A DNA stretch of 64,000 bases from Burkholderiales bacterium (GTDB taxonomy: Bacteria > Pseudomonadota > Gammaproteobacteria > Burkholderiales > Burkholderiaceae_C): NCBI GenBank assembly GCA_029268225.1, contig JAJUGJ010000003.1:124001-188000 (forward strand), written 5' to 3'. A program made the translations under genes and the position numbers. Below are positions 11,325 through 19,217 of the stretch, in pieces. Each line of letters opens with the position of its first letter. The stretch's first letter is position 1. Below the pieces are notes generated by a model. That model was given only the letters and a program-made list of their open reading frames with translations, searched no databases and was not told the DNA's origin.

Positions 11325-12124
11325 ATCTGTTCCGGATCGGGGTGAAGCCAGCAGGCCAGCACACCACCCAACACGGCGCTGACGAGCGCCATGGCCACCA
11401 CCACCACGGCCCCGGAGGGCCAGTCAAACATGGCCGACACACACAAGCCCACGGTGTAGGCCAGTGCCCCAGAGCCCCATGCCAGAGGCAGTTGCCAGCG
11501 CACCGGGGCCTGACGCACGGCCAGCGCGGGCATGATCAGGCTGCTGAACACCAGGTACACCCCCACCAACTGCACCGAGGCTGTCACGGCCAAGGCAAAC
11601 AGCAGGTAAAAGCCCGCCTGGCCCAGCCAGCGTTGCGCTCCAAACCACACAGCCAGCACAGCGACGGACAGGGCGGCCATACCCCACAACTGGTCTGGCG
11701 TCACCCACAGAATCTGCCCCACCAGCAAGTCTTTGAGGTGCTCACCGCCGTGCGGGTTGCCCGCCAGCAGCAAGATGCCCACCGACGAGGCCAGCACAAA
11801 CAAGGCGCCAATCAAGGCCTCCTGAATGTCTGGCCAGCGCCGCTCCATCCAGGTCAGCAACACGGCGCCCAGCAAGGCGGCGCCCACGGCCGCCCCTTGC
11901 ACGGCCCAGGCTTTGTCGGACCAGCCCAGGGTGCCGGCCGCGATCACGCCCAGCCCGGCAATCTGGGCAATGGCCAGGTCGATGAAGACAATGCCTTTGC
12001 GCAGCACACGTTGCCCCAGGGGCACATGCGTGCTCAGCACAAGCAAACCGGCCACCAGGGCGGGGCCGACGATGGACCAGTCCACCGGATGCCAGTGCGA
12101 GGGTGAGAGCGCGTCCAGACTCAT
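11321..12124 (-). CDS. znuB: Zinc/manganese-type ABC transporter permease (ABC-3 family)
   Basis: A 267-residue integral membrane protein with about eight hydrophobic segments. It matches the ABC-3 (ZnuB/MntB) permease family in length and layout, with VFIDLAIAQIAGLGV near residue 50 and VGVYLVFSSLIMPALAVR near residue 190. It would form the channel for the binding protein encoded 26 bases upstream. No ATP-binding subunit is encoded next to either gene, so the ATPase must come from elsewhere. The znuB symbol rests on family and on pairing with a ZnuA-type protein. Confidence 0.85.
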   Translation of the reverse strand: MSLDALSPSHWHPVDWSIVGPALVAGLLVLSTHVPLGQRVLRKGIVFIDLAIAQIAGLGVIAAGTLGWSDKAWAVQGAAVGAALLGAVLLTWMERRWPDIQEALIGALFVLASSVGILLLAGNPHGGEHLKDLLVGQILWVTPDQLWGMAALSVAVLAVWFGAQRWLGQAGFYLLFALAVTASVQLVGVYLVFSSLIMPALAVRQAPVRWQLPLAWGSGALAYTVGLCVSAMFDWPSGAVVVVAMALVSAVLGGVLACWLHPDPEQM

Positions 12125-12150
12125 GGGTTTGGCTTTCGTCCTGGTCAGGT

Positions 12151-13071
12151 TCAGCGGGTGGCCGCCAGCAGGCGCGCCACGGTGTCATCGAACAGGCCGA
12201 ACAGGTCTTTGGCGCGTTCGCTGCCACCCACGGTGAACGGCAGGACCACCACGGGCAGCTTGGTGCGTTCGGCCAACCACTGGGCCCCTCGGCCATCGTT
12301 GTAAGCCGCACGAATCACCATCTTGGCCGGCTGCTGCTGCAACTGCTTGACCACCCCTGACAGGTGCGAGCTGGACGGCTCGATGCCCGGCTTGGGCTCC
12401 AGCGCCGCCACCTGTTTGAGCCCCAACCAGTTTTCCAGATACGGGAAACCTTGATGCTGCACCACGATGGGCGTGCCCTTCAGGGGGGCGGCCTCCTGGC
12501 TCCACCGCTGCAGCGCGATGCCCCAGCGCCGGTTGAAGTCCGCCAACCGGGCCTCGTAGGTGCGTGCTTGTGCGGGATCGACCTGGCTCAGACGGTGGGC
12601 GAGCGACACCGCCACCAGGCCAATGTTGCGCGGATCGGTCTGGATGTGAGGGTTGCCCTCGGCGTGCACGTCGCCATCGGCCCGGTCCAGTCGGTTGGGG
12701 ATGTCGAGCATGCGCACCGCGCTGGCCGCTTCGAAGTAGCCGGGGCGGCCCACTTGCACCTTGGGGTTGCCAGCTTGGCGCAAGAGCACGGGCAGCCAGG
12801 CCACCTCCAGCTCGGCTCCCGTGCACACCACCAAGTCGGCATTGCGCACCGCGGCGATCAAGCTGGGCTTGGCTTGCACCAGGTGTGGGTCCTGCAAGGC
12901 ATGGGTGGCGGTATAGATGCTGGCTTGCTCACCCGCGAGTTCACGCGTCAAGGCGGCCCATTCGGGCTCGCAGGCAAAGACCTTCAGCGCATGGGCTGGG
13001 GTCACGCAGGCCAGCAGAGCGGGCAGCGCTGCCCACCATGCTGGCTTGTTGACAACAAAGCTCTCTTTCAT
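12151..13071 (-). CDS. znuA: Metal ABC transporter substrate-binding protein (ZnuA-type)
   Basis: A 306-residue cluster A-I binding protein. A signal peptide is visible (hydrophobic core to PAHA at about residue 28). Likely metal ligands are His in ALQDPH (about residue 63), HAEGNPHIQTDP (about residue 140) and QHQGFPY (about residue 205), plus an acidic C-terminal region. The long His-rich loop found in E. coli ZnuA is absent; instead there is only the short segment DGDVHAEGNPH. It lies 12 bases after the outer-membrane barrel gene and 26 bases before the permease, so the three form one operon. Zinc is the likely cargo, but manganese or iron cannot be excluded. Confidence 0.85.
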   Translation of the reverse strand: MKESFVVNKPAWWAALPALLACVTPAHALKVFACEPEWAALTRELAGEQASIYTATHALQDPHLVQAKPSLIAAVRNADLVVCTGAELEVAWLPVLLRQAGNPKVQVGRPGYFEAASAVRMLDIPNRLDRADGDVHAEGNPHIQTDPRNIGLVAVSLAHRLSQVDPAQARTYEARLADFNRRWGIALQRWSQEAAPLKGTPIVVQHQGFPYLENWLGLKQVAALEPKPGIEPSSSHLSGVVKQLQQQPAKMVIRAAYNDGRGAQWLAERTKLPVVVLPFTVGGSERAKDLFGLFDDTVARLLAATR

Positions 13072-13083
13072 GGCAGGCTCCGA

Positions 13084-14547
13084 TCAGAAAGCGTGTGCGC
13101 CGTGGGCGCCCAGGCTCATCTGGTATTGCAGATACAACTGCGTGTCCTTCACGCCTTGGCGTGCCTGGTCCTGGTTCAGCTGAAGGCGCCACCGCTGGAA
13201 CTCGCTGGGTGACCAGTCCAGCATCACGCTGGTGCGCTTGGGGTTGTAGCCCGGGCTGGCCAGCTCGTGTTCGGCGTAGTGGGTGGCAATGCCGCTGCCC
13301 AGGCGCAGAGAGCCACTGTCCAGGCGGTCATGTCGCAGGCCCACACGCCACTGTGGCATGAACTGGTACACGCCCTGCACATACCAGCCCGACTGGCGGC
13401 TGCGGTAGGTGTCCTCGTGCGCATGATCGTCGTGCGGCACGCTGGCCGTGCCCGAATCCTGGCGCCAGAAGTACTCCCCTTGCAAGGTGAAGTTGGTGCG
13501 CTTGGCATTGCCGTTGGGGGCCCATTTCCACACACCATCGAGCACCCACATGCGGCTGTTGCCGCTGAAGCTGGCTGCTTCGTGTGTCTCTTCGCCTTCA
13601 TGGCCATGGTCGTGTGCCAGACCCCAGGCGCGCTCGTGCGCCTTGGTGCGCAGCCACGAGGCGCCCAGGCGCCAGCTGTGGCTGTCGCCCACATCGCCGC
13701 CGGTGCGCGCTGACAGCAGGGCCGCTCCCAGGGCATTGCCGCCACGATCCGACCCAGGGAAGGCGCCCCCATTGCCCAACTCGGCACCCAGTTCGATGTA
13801 CTGCGTGGTGGGCAGCACCCACTTCAGCTGTGCTCCTTCCTGCTTGTACTGTCCGCCCAGAAAAGCCTGGTGCGCAAGGGGCAGGTCCACGAAGCTCCAG
13901 GTGTGGGCGTGCTGCTCGTTCTGGTAGCCCAGAGCCCCATAAAAGCGCCCGCCCTTGAGTGTCAGGCCGTAGGGCAAAGCGGTGGATTGCACGAAGGCTT
14001 CTTCCACCTCCACCTCGTTGTCGCCATCCAGTCCCAGCGTCAGGGCGCCGTAGGCCAGGTTGTCGACATTGGCGCTGAAAGTGATCTCCGATTCGCCCAG
14101 GCTGAAGCCGCGCTGGCCCGGGCCGACGCCGTGGCCATCCCCGCCCAGGTTGAAACCACTCAGCGTCCAGCTTTCCGGGTCTTTCGACAGATTGGCGTAG
14201 GTGCCCGTGAGGATCATGCCGATGGCCGGGTTGAAGGCGCTGTTGCCCTTGCGGGAAGCAACGGCTGCTTCAGGCGGCAGGGCCATGCCCGAACCGGCGT
14301 CGGCGGTCTGCGTGTCGGTGGTGGGGGCTGCGGAGGCCGTGCCCTGAGTGCCCGCTTGGGCCTGTTGCGCCTGGTTCAAACGGGCTTCGAGGGCCTGCAA
14401 GCGCTGCTCGTATTGCTGGCGCAGCTCCTGCAACTGGGTGCGCAGCTGCTGCAGTTCAGTGTCGCTGGCGCCGGTGGCGGCGTGGGCGGGCAGGGCGGAG
14501 AACAGGGCGGCGGCGATCGCGCCCATCAAAGGGGTGTACTTCAACAT
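13084..14547 (-). CDS. Outer-membrane beta-barrel protein with His-rich segments, probable zinc uptake
   Basis: A 487-residue exported protein. After a signal peptide (to PAHA at about residue 23) comes a coiled-coil stretch (ELQQLRTQLQELRQQ and on to about residue 60), then a low-complexity Ala/Thr linker, then a repetitive aromatic/glycine-rich region typical of a porin-like barrel, ending in AHAF. Histidine- and acid-rich segments (AHDHGHEGEETHE, VPHDDHAHEDTY, NEQHAHTW) fall where barrel loops would be. It sits just upstream of the ZnuA/ZnuB-type genes, so a role in passing zinc across the outer membrane is likely. I chose the ATG at 14547, which gives the clean signal peptide. Confidence 0.75.
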   Translation of the reverse strand: MLKYTPLMGAIAAALFSALPAHAATGASDTELQQLRTQLQELRQQYEQRLQALEARLNQAQQAQAGTQGTASAAPTTDTQTADAGSGMALPPEAAVASRKGNSAFNPAIGMILTGTYANLSKDPESWTLSGFNLGGDGHGVGPGQRGFSLGESEITFSANVDNLAYGALTLGLDGDNEVEVEEAFVQSTALPYGLTLKGGRFYGALGYQNEQHAHTWSFVDLPLAHQAFLGGQYKQEGAQLKWVLPTTQYIELGAELGNGGAFPGSDRGGNALGAALLSARTGGDVGDSHSWRLGASWLRTKAHERAWGLAHDHGHEGEETHEAASFSGNSRMWVLDGVWKWAPNGNAKRTNFTLQGEYFWRQDSGTASVPHDDHAHEDTYRSRQSGWYVQGVYQFMPQWRVGLRHDRLDSGSLRLGSGIATHYAEHELASPGYNPKRTSVMLDWSPSEFQRWRLQLNQDQARQGVKDTQLYLQYQMSLGAHGAHAF

Positions 14548-14673
14548 GGTTTGGCTGTCTGACAAATCAAAATGCGGCGCAACGCCCAAGCCCGCTCACC
14601 CTGTTCACACAGGTAGGCAGTGGCATGGCGAAGGCCAAACAGCCCCAGCAAGGCGCGGGGCCGGCGAAACATT

Positions 14674-14970
14674 TCAAACAGACAGGACCGGCGGGGCGCG
14701 CGACCAATAACCCCGCTCCATGGGCACACTGCGCCAAGCGGGCGCAGCGATGCTGACCAGCGCATGGCGCGCCGGGCTGAGATGCAGGGCAGGGGGGGTG
14801 GAAGCCAGCGCCGCCTGTGCGCCGTGATGACTCAGGCATTCCTGGCACAGCACATGGGCCGCCTGATTGGCGTCCTCCAGCGCATGCTCCAGGTCGTGAC
14901 GCAGGCCGGCCTGCTGCATCCACAGCATTGCCATGGCCAGCAGCACACGCCAGCCCCACCTTGTCATCAT
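14674..14970 (-). CDS. Small exported protein with CxxC...HH motif
   Basis: A 98-residue protein with a hydrophobic N-terminal segment (WGWRVLLAMAMLW) and a possible metal-binding sequence HVLCQECLSHHG near the middle. It resembles small DUF2946-type proteins that occur beside metal-transport genes, but I cannot confirm the family. The start is uncertain: ATGs at 14982, 14970 and 14967 are all in frame, and a GGGG stretch favours the later ones. It is the first minus-strand gene before the metal-uptake operon (126-base gap), and its promoter region is shared with dciA on the other strand. Confidence 0.5.
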   Translation of the reverse strand: MMTRWGWRVLLAMAMLWMQQAGLRHDLEHALEDANQAAHVLCQECLSHHGAQAALASTPPALHLSPARHALVSIAAPAWRSVPMERGYWSRAPPVLSV

Positions 14971-15021
14971 CTGACCCCGCATGGGCGATACTGTACCAAT
15001 GGTTTTTGAACGAGCTCACCC

Positions 15022-15360
15022 GTGAACGACAAGCGTTGGACGCCCACTGCCACCTTCAAGCCCATGGTGCCCGATGTGCCCCAGGTCAAGTCGGCCCTGG
15101 AGCGCTCCGAGACCCTGGCCAGCCTCATGCAGCGCCTTCGCGCCTCGCAGGAATGCCTGGCCGCGGTCAAAACCTGCTTGCCACCCGCCATGGCCGCGCA
15201 CGTCAAGGCGGGCCCCATCGACGAAGAGGGCTGGACGCTGCTGGCCGCCAACGCAGCCGTGTCTGCCAAATTGCGGCAACTGCAGCCTCGCATCGCTGCA
15301 GCCTTGGCGGCCAAAGGCATCAAGGTCAACGCCATCCGGGTGCGGGTGGCGTCGCAGTGA
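15022..15360 (+). CDS. dciA: DciA-like protein (DUF721), probable replicative helicase loader
   Basis: A 112-residue protein of the DUF721/DciA type, which in bacteria without DnaC assists loading of the DnaB helicase. The N-terminal region has the short helix-rich domain (LMQRLRASQECLAAVKTCLP) and the C-terminal half ends with the basic strand KVNAIRVRVASQ. Genes of this family often sit near secA in Comamonadaceae, which agrees with the position here. The start is a GTG at 15022; no strong ribosome site is visible. Identification rests on overall pattern, length and location, so it is moderately sure. Confidence 0.65.
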   Translation: MNDKRWTPTATFKPMVPDVPQVKSALERSETLASLMQRLRASQECLAAVKTCLPPAMAAHVKAGPIDEEGWTLLAANAAVSAKLRQLQPRIAAALAAKGIKVNAIRVRVASQ

Positions 15361-15386
15361 GTGCGCCAGCAAAAGATATGGGCTAA

Positions 15387-15412
15387 CATCATGCGCATAT
15401 CATCATGCGCAT
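15387..15412 (+). promoter_or_regulatory. Tandem palindromic repeats, probable CcdA(B) operator
   Basis: Two identical 12-bp repeats (CATCATGCGCAT at 15387-15398 and 15401-15412) are separated by 2 bp. Each contains the 8-bp palindrome ATGCGCAT, with centres 14 bp apart. They lie just upstream of the ccdA start chosen here, which is where the antitoxin/toxin complex of this family represses its own promoter. Binding is inferred. Confidence 0.55.
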
Positions 15413-15422
15413 GGAGATTGCA

Positions 15423-15686
15423 ATGTCAGCCGTCCATTCTGTCCCGCACGCCCGATCAGGTTCTGCGGGCAAGCGCGCCACAAACTTGAGCTTGAGTGCC
15501 GATGTGCTGGAGGCCGCCAAAGCCATGGACATCAATATTTCGCAGGTATGCGACGCTTACCTGCGCGAAGTGGTGCGGCGCGAGCAGGAGCGTCGCTGGC
15601 GCCAGGAGCACGCCGAATTCGTGAACGCCTACAACGCCACCATCGAAGCCGAGGGCTTGCCGCTGGACGAGTGGAGAAGCTTCTGA
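15423..15686 (+). CDS. ccdA: CcdA-type antitoxin
   Basis: An 87-residue antitoxin. The N-terminal part is a ribbon-helix-helix DNA-binding segment (KRATNLSLSADVLEAAKAMD) and the C-terminal part, rich in Arg/Glu and ending in LPLDEWRSF, is the toxin-binding tail typical of CcdA. The start at 15423 has GGAG 6 bases upstream; the ATG at 15405 lies inside the palindromic repeats and is less likely. The stop overlaps the start of the toxin gene (TGATG), so the two are translationally coupled. Confidence 0.88.
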   Translation: MSAVHSVPHARSGSAGKRATNLSLSADVLEAAKAMDINISQVCDAYLREVVRREQERRWRQEHAEFVNAYNATIEAEGLPLDEWRSF

Positions 15687-16003
15687 TGGCTCGTTTTGAT
15701 GTCTACGAGAACCCTGGCAGCCACGTGGCAACCACGCCTTACTTGTTGGATGTGCAAAGTGACCTGCTTGATGGTCTCGACAGCCGGATGGTGGTGCCAC
15801 TGCGAAGCGTGGCGCACTTTCCGACGGTCAAGTTGCCCACTCAATTGACGCCTTTGCTGTCCGTTGCAGGGCAAGACTTTTTGCTGGAAACGCCCAAGAT
15901 GGGCGCTGTGCCCAAGCGCATCTTGAAAACACCTGTCACCTCGCTGGCGGATGAGCAAGCAAGGATCATCTCTGCCCTGGATTTCTTGTTCCAAGGTTAT
16001 TGA
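15686..16003 (+). CDS. ccdB: CcdB-type toxin (gyrase poison)
   Basis: A 105-residue protein matching CcdB in length and pattern: it begins ARFDVYENPG, has VQSDLLDGLDSRMVVPL in the middle, and ends with the conserved tail ADEQARIISALDFLFQGY. CcdB traps DNA gyrase in a cleaved complex; the C-terminal Trp-Gly-Ile of the F-plasmid toxin is replaced here by QGY, so target binding may differ. A 6-bp hairpin (16004-16020) follows the stop but has no T-run. Chromosomal ccdAB pairs are usually stabilising or relict modules. Confidence 0.88.
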   Translation: MARFDVYENPGSHVATTPYLLDVQSDLLDGLDSRMVVPLRSVAHFPTVKLPTQLTPLLSVAGQDFLLETPKMGAVPKRILKTPVTSLADEQARIISALDFLFQGY

Positions 16004-16033
16004 TGCGTCAGGCCGACGCAGTTGAAAGCGATG

Positions 16034-17209
16034 TCAGCCCAGAAGTTGTGCCACCAACGCTTGCCGTTGACTGACCGCCTTGCCTTGCAGCACAAACCCC
16101 ATCAGAGTGCCAGTCTGGTCAGCCTTTGGGGCTGACACAAAACGGGCTTCGAGTGCGTCGTCTGAAGAGGTGACTGCCCACTGACCGGGCGCCCCTGCCG
16201 GCGGCGGGCACACCACGGTGGGCCACGCGGGCGTCTTCACGATCACCGGCATGGCCGGGTAGCTCACCTGTGTGGCCGAGCCTGCCAGGGTGGCCGCCAG
16301 GGCACGGGCCTGCTGCATCAAGGGCATCACATAGGGCAGCCACTGCCCCGACACTTCGGCACAATCACCCAGGGCGTGCACATGCGGCACGCTGGTGGCC
16401 AGCAAGCGGTCGACCTGAACCCCACGCCCCACCGTCGCGCCCGCCTGGGCGGCCAAATCCGTGCGCGGCTTCAGCCCCACGGCCGACACCACCAGGTCAG
16501 CTGGCAAGCTGCTGCCATCGTTCAAGACCACGCTCAGGCCGCTGGCGCCCTGGTTCACCGCGACCACGCTCACGCCCAGCTTGAACTGCGCACCAGCCGC
16601 TGTCAGACGCGCTTGCAGCAGGTCGCCGGCTTCGGGCGGCAGCAAACGCGCCAGCACCCGGTCAGCCACGTCCACCACGGTGGGGGTCACACCACGCGCC
16701 AGCAGGTCATTGGCAAACTCGCAACCAATCAGGCCTGCCCCCAAGATCACCACGCGTTGCGCAGCTTGGCCCGAGGCGGCCGTTTCCAGTGTCTGGGCAA
16801 AGCGCGCAAAGTCATCCAGGTCGTTCACAGACAGCACGGCCTCGGCCCCGTCGCCCTGCAAGGGCAGGCGCACCGGGTCGGCCCCCACCGCCAGCACCAG
16901 GTCGCGGTAACGCAGCACCTCGCCCGAGTCCAGCGTCAGCGTTTGCGCGCTGGCATCCACCTGTGTCACCCGGGTGCGCGGCAACACGCGCGCGCGCAAC
17001 TCCTCGGCCATTTTTTCGGCCGACTTCATCACCAGCGTCGCAGCCGTTTTGCCGCTGGCCAGCGCGTTCGACAGCATGGGTTTGGAATAAAACCCCGCCC
17101 CGTCCTGGCTGATGACCACCATGGGCAGCTCGGCACTGGCTTTGCGTAGCTCGCGCGCCAGGTTGTAGCCGGCCAGCCCGGCACCCACGATCACCACGGG
17201 ATCAGACAT
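16034..17209 (-). CDS. Rubredoxin-NAD(+) reductase
   Basis: A 391-residue FAD/NAD(P)-dependent oxidoreductase. The FAD-binding fold starts at VVIVGAGLAGYNLARELR (residues 5-22), the NAD-binding fold at VVILGAGLIGCEFANDLL (about residue 150), and a second FAD contact is VHALGDCAEV (about residue 290). The closest functional group is rubredoxin reductase (AlkT/RubB type), and the rubredoxin gene lies 15 bases upstream on the same strand, which supports this over a ferredoxin reductase. A GGAG ribosome site precedes the ATG. The pair would deliver electrons from NADH to an unidentified acceptor. Confidence 0.88.
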   Translation of the reverse strand: MSDPVVIVGAGLAGYNLARELRKASAELPMVVISQDGAGFYSKPMLSNALASGKTAATLVMKSAEKMAEELRARVLPRTRVTQVDASAQTLTLDSGEVLRYRDLVLAVGADPVRLPLQGDGAEAVLSVNDLDDFARFAQTLETAASGQAAQRVVILGAGLIGCEFANDLLARGVTPTVVDVADRVLARLLPPEAGDLLQARLTAAGAQFKLGVSVVAVNQGASGLSVVLNDGSSLPADLVVSAVGLKPRTDLAAQAGATVGRGVQVDRLLATSVPHVHALGDCAEVSGQWLPYVMPLMQQARALAATLAGSATQVSYPAMPVIVKTPAWPTVVCPPPAGAPGQWAVTSSDDALEARFVSAPKADQTGTLMGFVLQGKAVSQRQALVAQLLG

Positions 17210-17224
17210 GCAGCGCTCCGGGGA

Positions 17225-17389
17225 TCAGATTTCGACCATTTCGAAGTCGGCTTTGCCCACGCCACAGTCCGGGCACACCCAGGTGTCGGGGACATCTTCC
17301 CACTTGGTGCCGGCCGGGATGCCGTCTTGCGGCCAACCCTGAGCCTCGTCGTAGATATAGCCGCACACGATGCACTGGTAGGTTTTCAT
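17225..17389 (-). CDS. Rubredoxin
   Basis: A 54-residue iron protein. Two CxxCG knuckles are visible: CIVCG at residues 6-10 and CPDCG at 39-43, which hold one iron by four cysteines. [10 protein letters not shown] and the aromatic core are typical. AAGGA lies 5 bases before the ATG. The reductase gene follows directly. The upstream PIG-L gene ends 113 bases away, so this pair probably has its own promoter. Confidence 0.95.
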   Translation of the reverse strand: MKTYQCIVCGYIYDEAQGWPQDGIPAGTKWEDVPDTWVCPDCGVGKADFEMVEI

Positions 17390-17502
17390 TGATTTCCTTC
17401 AAATAACGCCGCGATTGTCTCTGAGGATGCTGGGGCAGAAAGGAACTGCACACGTCACAAGGGTCGTCAAGATGACACGGGTGTGCCCCGAGGTAGAGGG
17501 GG

Positions 17503-18174
17503 TTAGCGCAGCAACCGCAGTACCTTGAATGCCTCGGCTGCGTCCATGCCGGCTGAGTGGCCACGGTGCCGTGCCAAAAGCTCCGCATGTGCCAGGCTGC
17601 GCGAGTGCGGTGCCTCCCGCATCTCACACGCATACGCGTTCAGCGCGTCCATCTTTTTCGTCAGATGGGCGCTGATGTCCACGAAACACTCGGGCGTGAA
17701 GGGGAGGGCATGTGGGTTTGACCACTCCGTGCTGGACAGGACTTCAAACGCGTAAATCTCACGCACGCTGCTGCCGGGCACAGGGCGACAAGCCGTCAGA
17801 ACCGCTTGCTGTGTGATGCGGTGATCTTCGTTCAGGTCGCCAACGTGGTGGGTGTAGATGACCTCTGGCTCATACGCGTGAATGATGGCTTCCAGCTTCT
17901 GAATGACATCGAGCAGCGGCACACTGTCCATCCGGTTGTCAGGTAGCCCGATGTAGTGATTCCGCTCAACTCCCAGCACGCGCCGGGCTTGCTCTGCGGC
18001 GCTGTCGCGCTGAGCCAGATCTGCTTGCAGCGTGTTCTGGCGAGAGGTCACGCCATCGGCCATGAACACCACCTGCACGGTATCGCCCTCGGCCACATGG
18101 CGTGCAATGGTCCCGCCGCAGCCCAACACCTCATCGTCGGGGTGTGCCGCAACGATCAAAATCTTCTTAACCAT
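17503..18174 (-). CDS. PIG-L family deacetylase
   Basis: A 223-residue zinc-dependent sugar N-deacetylase of the PIG-L/LmbE family. The metal motif AHPDDE is at residues 10-15, a second metal/catalytic region is YTHHVGDLNEDHR near residue 110, and GLPDNRMD follows the usual pattern. Its start overlaps the end of pseI by 8 bases, so it belongs to the pseudaminic-acid operon. Together with the formyltransferase domain encoded two genes upstream, it may remove an acetyl group from a nonulosonic acid or a precursor; that is inference. Confidence 0.85.
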   Translation of the reverse strand: MVKKILIVAAHPDDEVLGCGGTIARHVAEGDTVQVVFMADGVTSRQNTLQADLAQRDSAAEQARRVLGVERNHYIGLPDNRMDSVPLLDVIQKLEAIIHAYEPEVIYTHHVGDLNEDHRITQQAVLTACRPVPGSSVREIYAFEVLSSTEWSNPHALPFTPECFVDISAHLTKKMDALNAYACEMREAPHSRSLAHAELLARHRGHSAGMDAAEAFKVLRLLR

Positions 18175-19213
18175 TGATCAACTCCCACTGCACAGCCATA
18201 CCGCGGGCCACATCCACTTTCACCGTGCGCCCCAGCAGTTGATCGAAGTATTTGGGGGCGACGCCGTAACCCGGTCTGATGCGACGAATGTGCGCCTCCG
18301 TGATCACCTCGCCGGCTTTCATGTCCTTCACGAAATACACCGAGCGGCGATAGCGCTTGCTCGACTCTTCCGCTTGTTGCCTCTGAAAGCCCACCCGACC
18401 CAGTGCAGACCACGCATCCTTCGTGTCCGTGCACAGTCGCTCCAACTCGTGCGGTTCAATCGAGAACTCGCTGTCGGGGCCCTTGTCCTGGCGGCTAAGC
18501 GTGAAGTGCTTTTCGATCAAACATGCTCCCAGCGCCACAGCGGCCACCGATGCCGTCGTGCCCAGGGTGTGGTCTGACAAGCCAGGGATGGTGTTGAAGC
18601 GCTTCGCCAAATGAGGCATCTGAAGCAGATTGGCCTGTTCCATGGGCGCGGGGTAGCTGCTGATGCAATGAAGCAGCACCAGCTCTTTGCAGCCCCCATC
18701 GCGTGCCGCTGCAACCGCCTCTTCAATCTCGTCCTCGGAGCACATCCCGGTGGACATGATCATGGGCTTGCCCTTCTTCGCCACGTACTTGATCAAAGGC
18801 AGGTCGGTTGCTTCAAACGACGCGATCTTGTAGGCCGGTGCGTTCAGCGACTCCAGAAGATCCGCGGCCGATTCATCGAATGGTGTCGAGAAGAGCGTGA
18901 TGCCGATCTTGGCCGCAAACTCGAAAATCTCTTTGTGCCATTCATATGGGGTTTCGGCCCACTTGTACAAGTCGTAGAGCTTGAATCCATCCCACAAGCC
19001 ACCGTGGATCATGAAGTCCTCCCGGTCGCAGTCGATGGTCATCGTATCGGCCGTGTAGGTCTGGATCTTGATGGCGCTGGCCCCGCAGGCCTTGGCAGCC
19101 TTGATCGTCTCAAACGCACGCTCAATGTTGCCGTTGTGGTTGGCCGAGAGCTCCGCAATGATGTAAGGCGGGTGGTCAGGGCCGATGTGGCGGTGTTGGA
19201 TCTGGAATGTCAT
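18167..19213 (-). CDS. pseI: Pseudaminic acid synthase
   Basis: A 348-residue NeuB-family enzyme that condenses 2,4-diacetamido-2,4,6-trideoxy-L-altrose with phosphoenolpyruvate to give pseudaminic acid. Typical regions are YIIAELSANHNGN near residue 18, IKIQTY near 50, MIMSTGM near 150, and a C-terminal SAF antifreeze-like domain (YFVKDMKAGEVITEAHIR). The ATG at 19213 gives the expected N-terminus. Position after pseB, C, F, G and H supports pseudaminic rather than legionaminic or sialic acid. It overlaps the following PIG-L gene. Confidence 0.93.
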   Translation of the reverse strand: MTFQIQHRHIGPDHPPYIIAELSANHNGNIERAFETIKAAKACGASAIKIQTYTADTMTIDCDREDFMIHGGLWDGFKLYDLYKWAETPYEWHKEIFEFAAKIGITLFSTPFDESAADLLESLNAPAYKIASFEATDLPLIKYVAKKGKPMIMSTGMCSEDEIEEAVAAARDGGCKELVLLHCISSYPAPMEQANLLQMPHLAKRFNTIPGLSDHTLGTTASVAAVALGACLIEKHFTLSRQDKGPDSEFSIEPHELERLCTDTKDAWSALGRVGFQRQQAEESSKRYRRSVYFVKDMKAGEVITEAHIRRIRPGYGVAPKYFDQLLGRTVKVDVARGMAVQWELING

Positions 19214-19217
19214 GGCC

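Noticed and set aside
14971-15021. Zur box upstream of the metal-uptake operon
   Set aside because: I looked for an AT-rich palindrome of the GTTATA-type on both strands and saw none.
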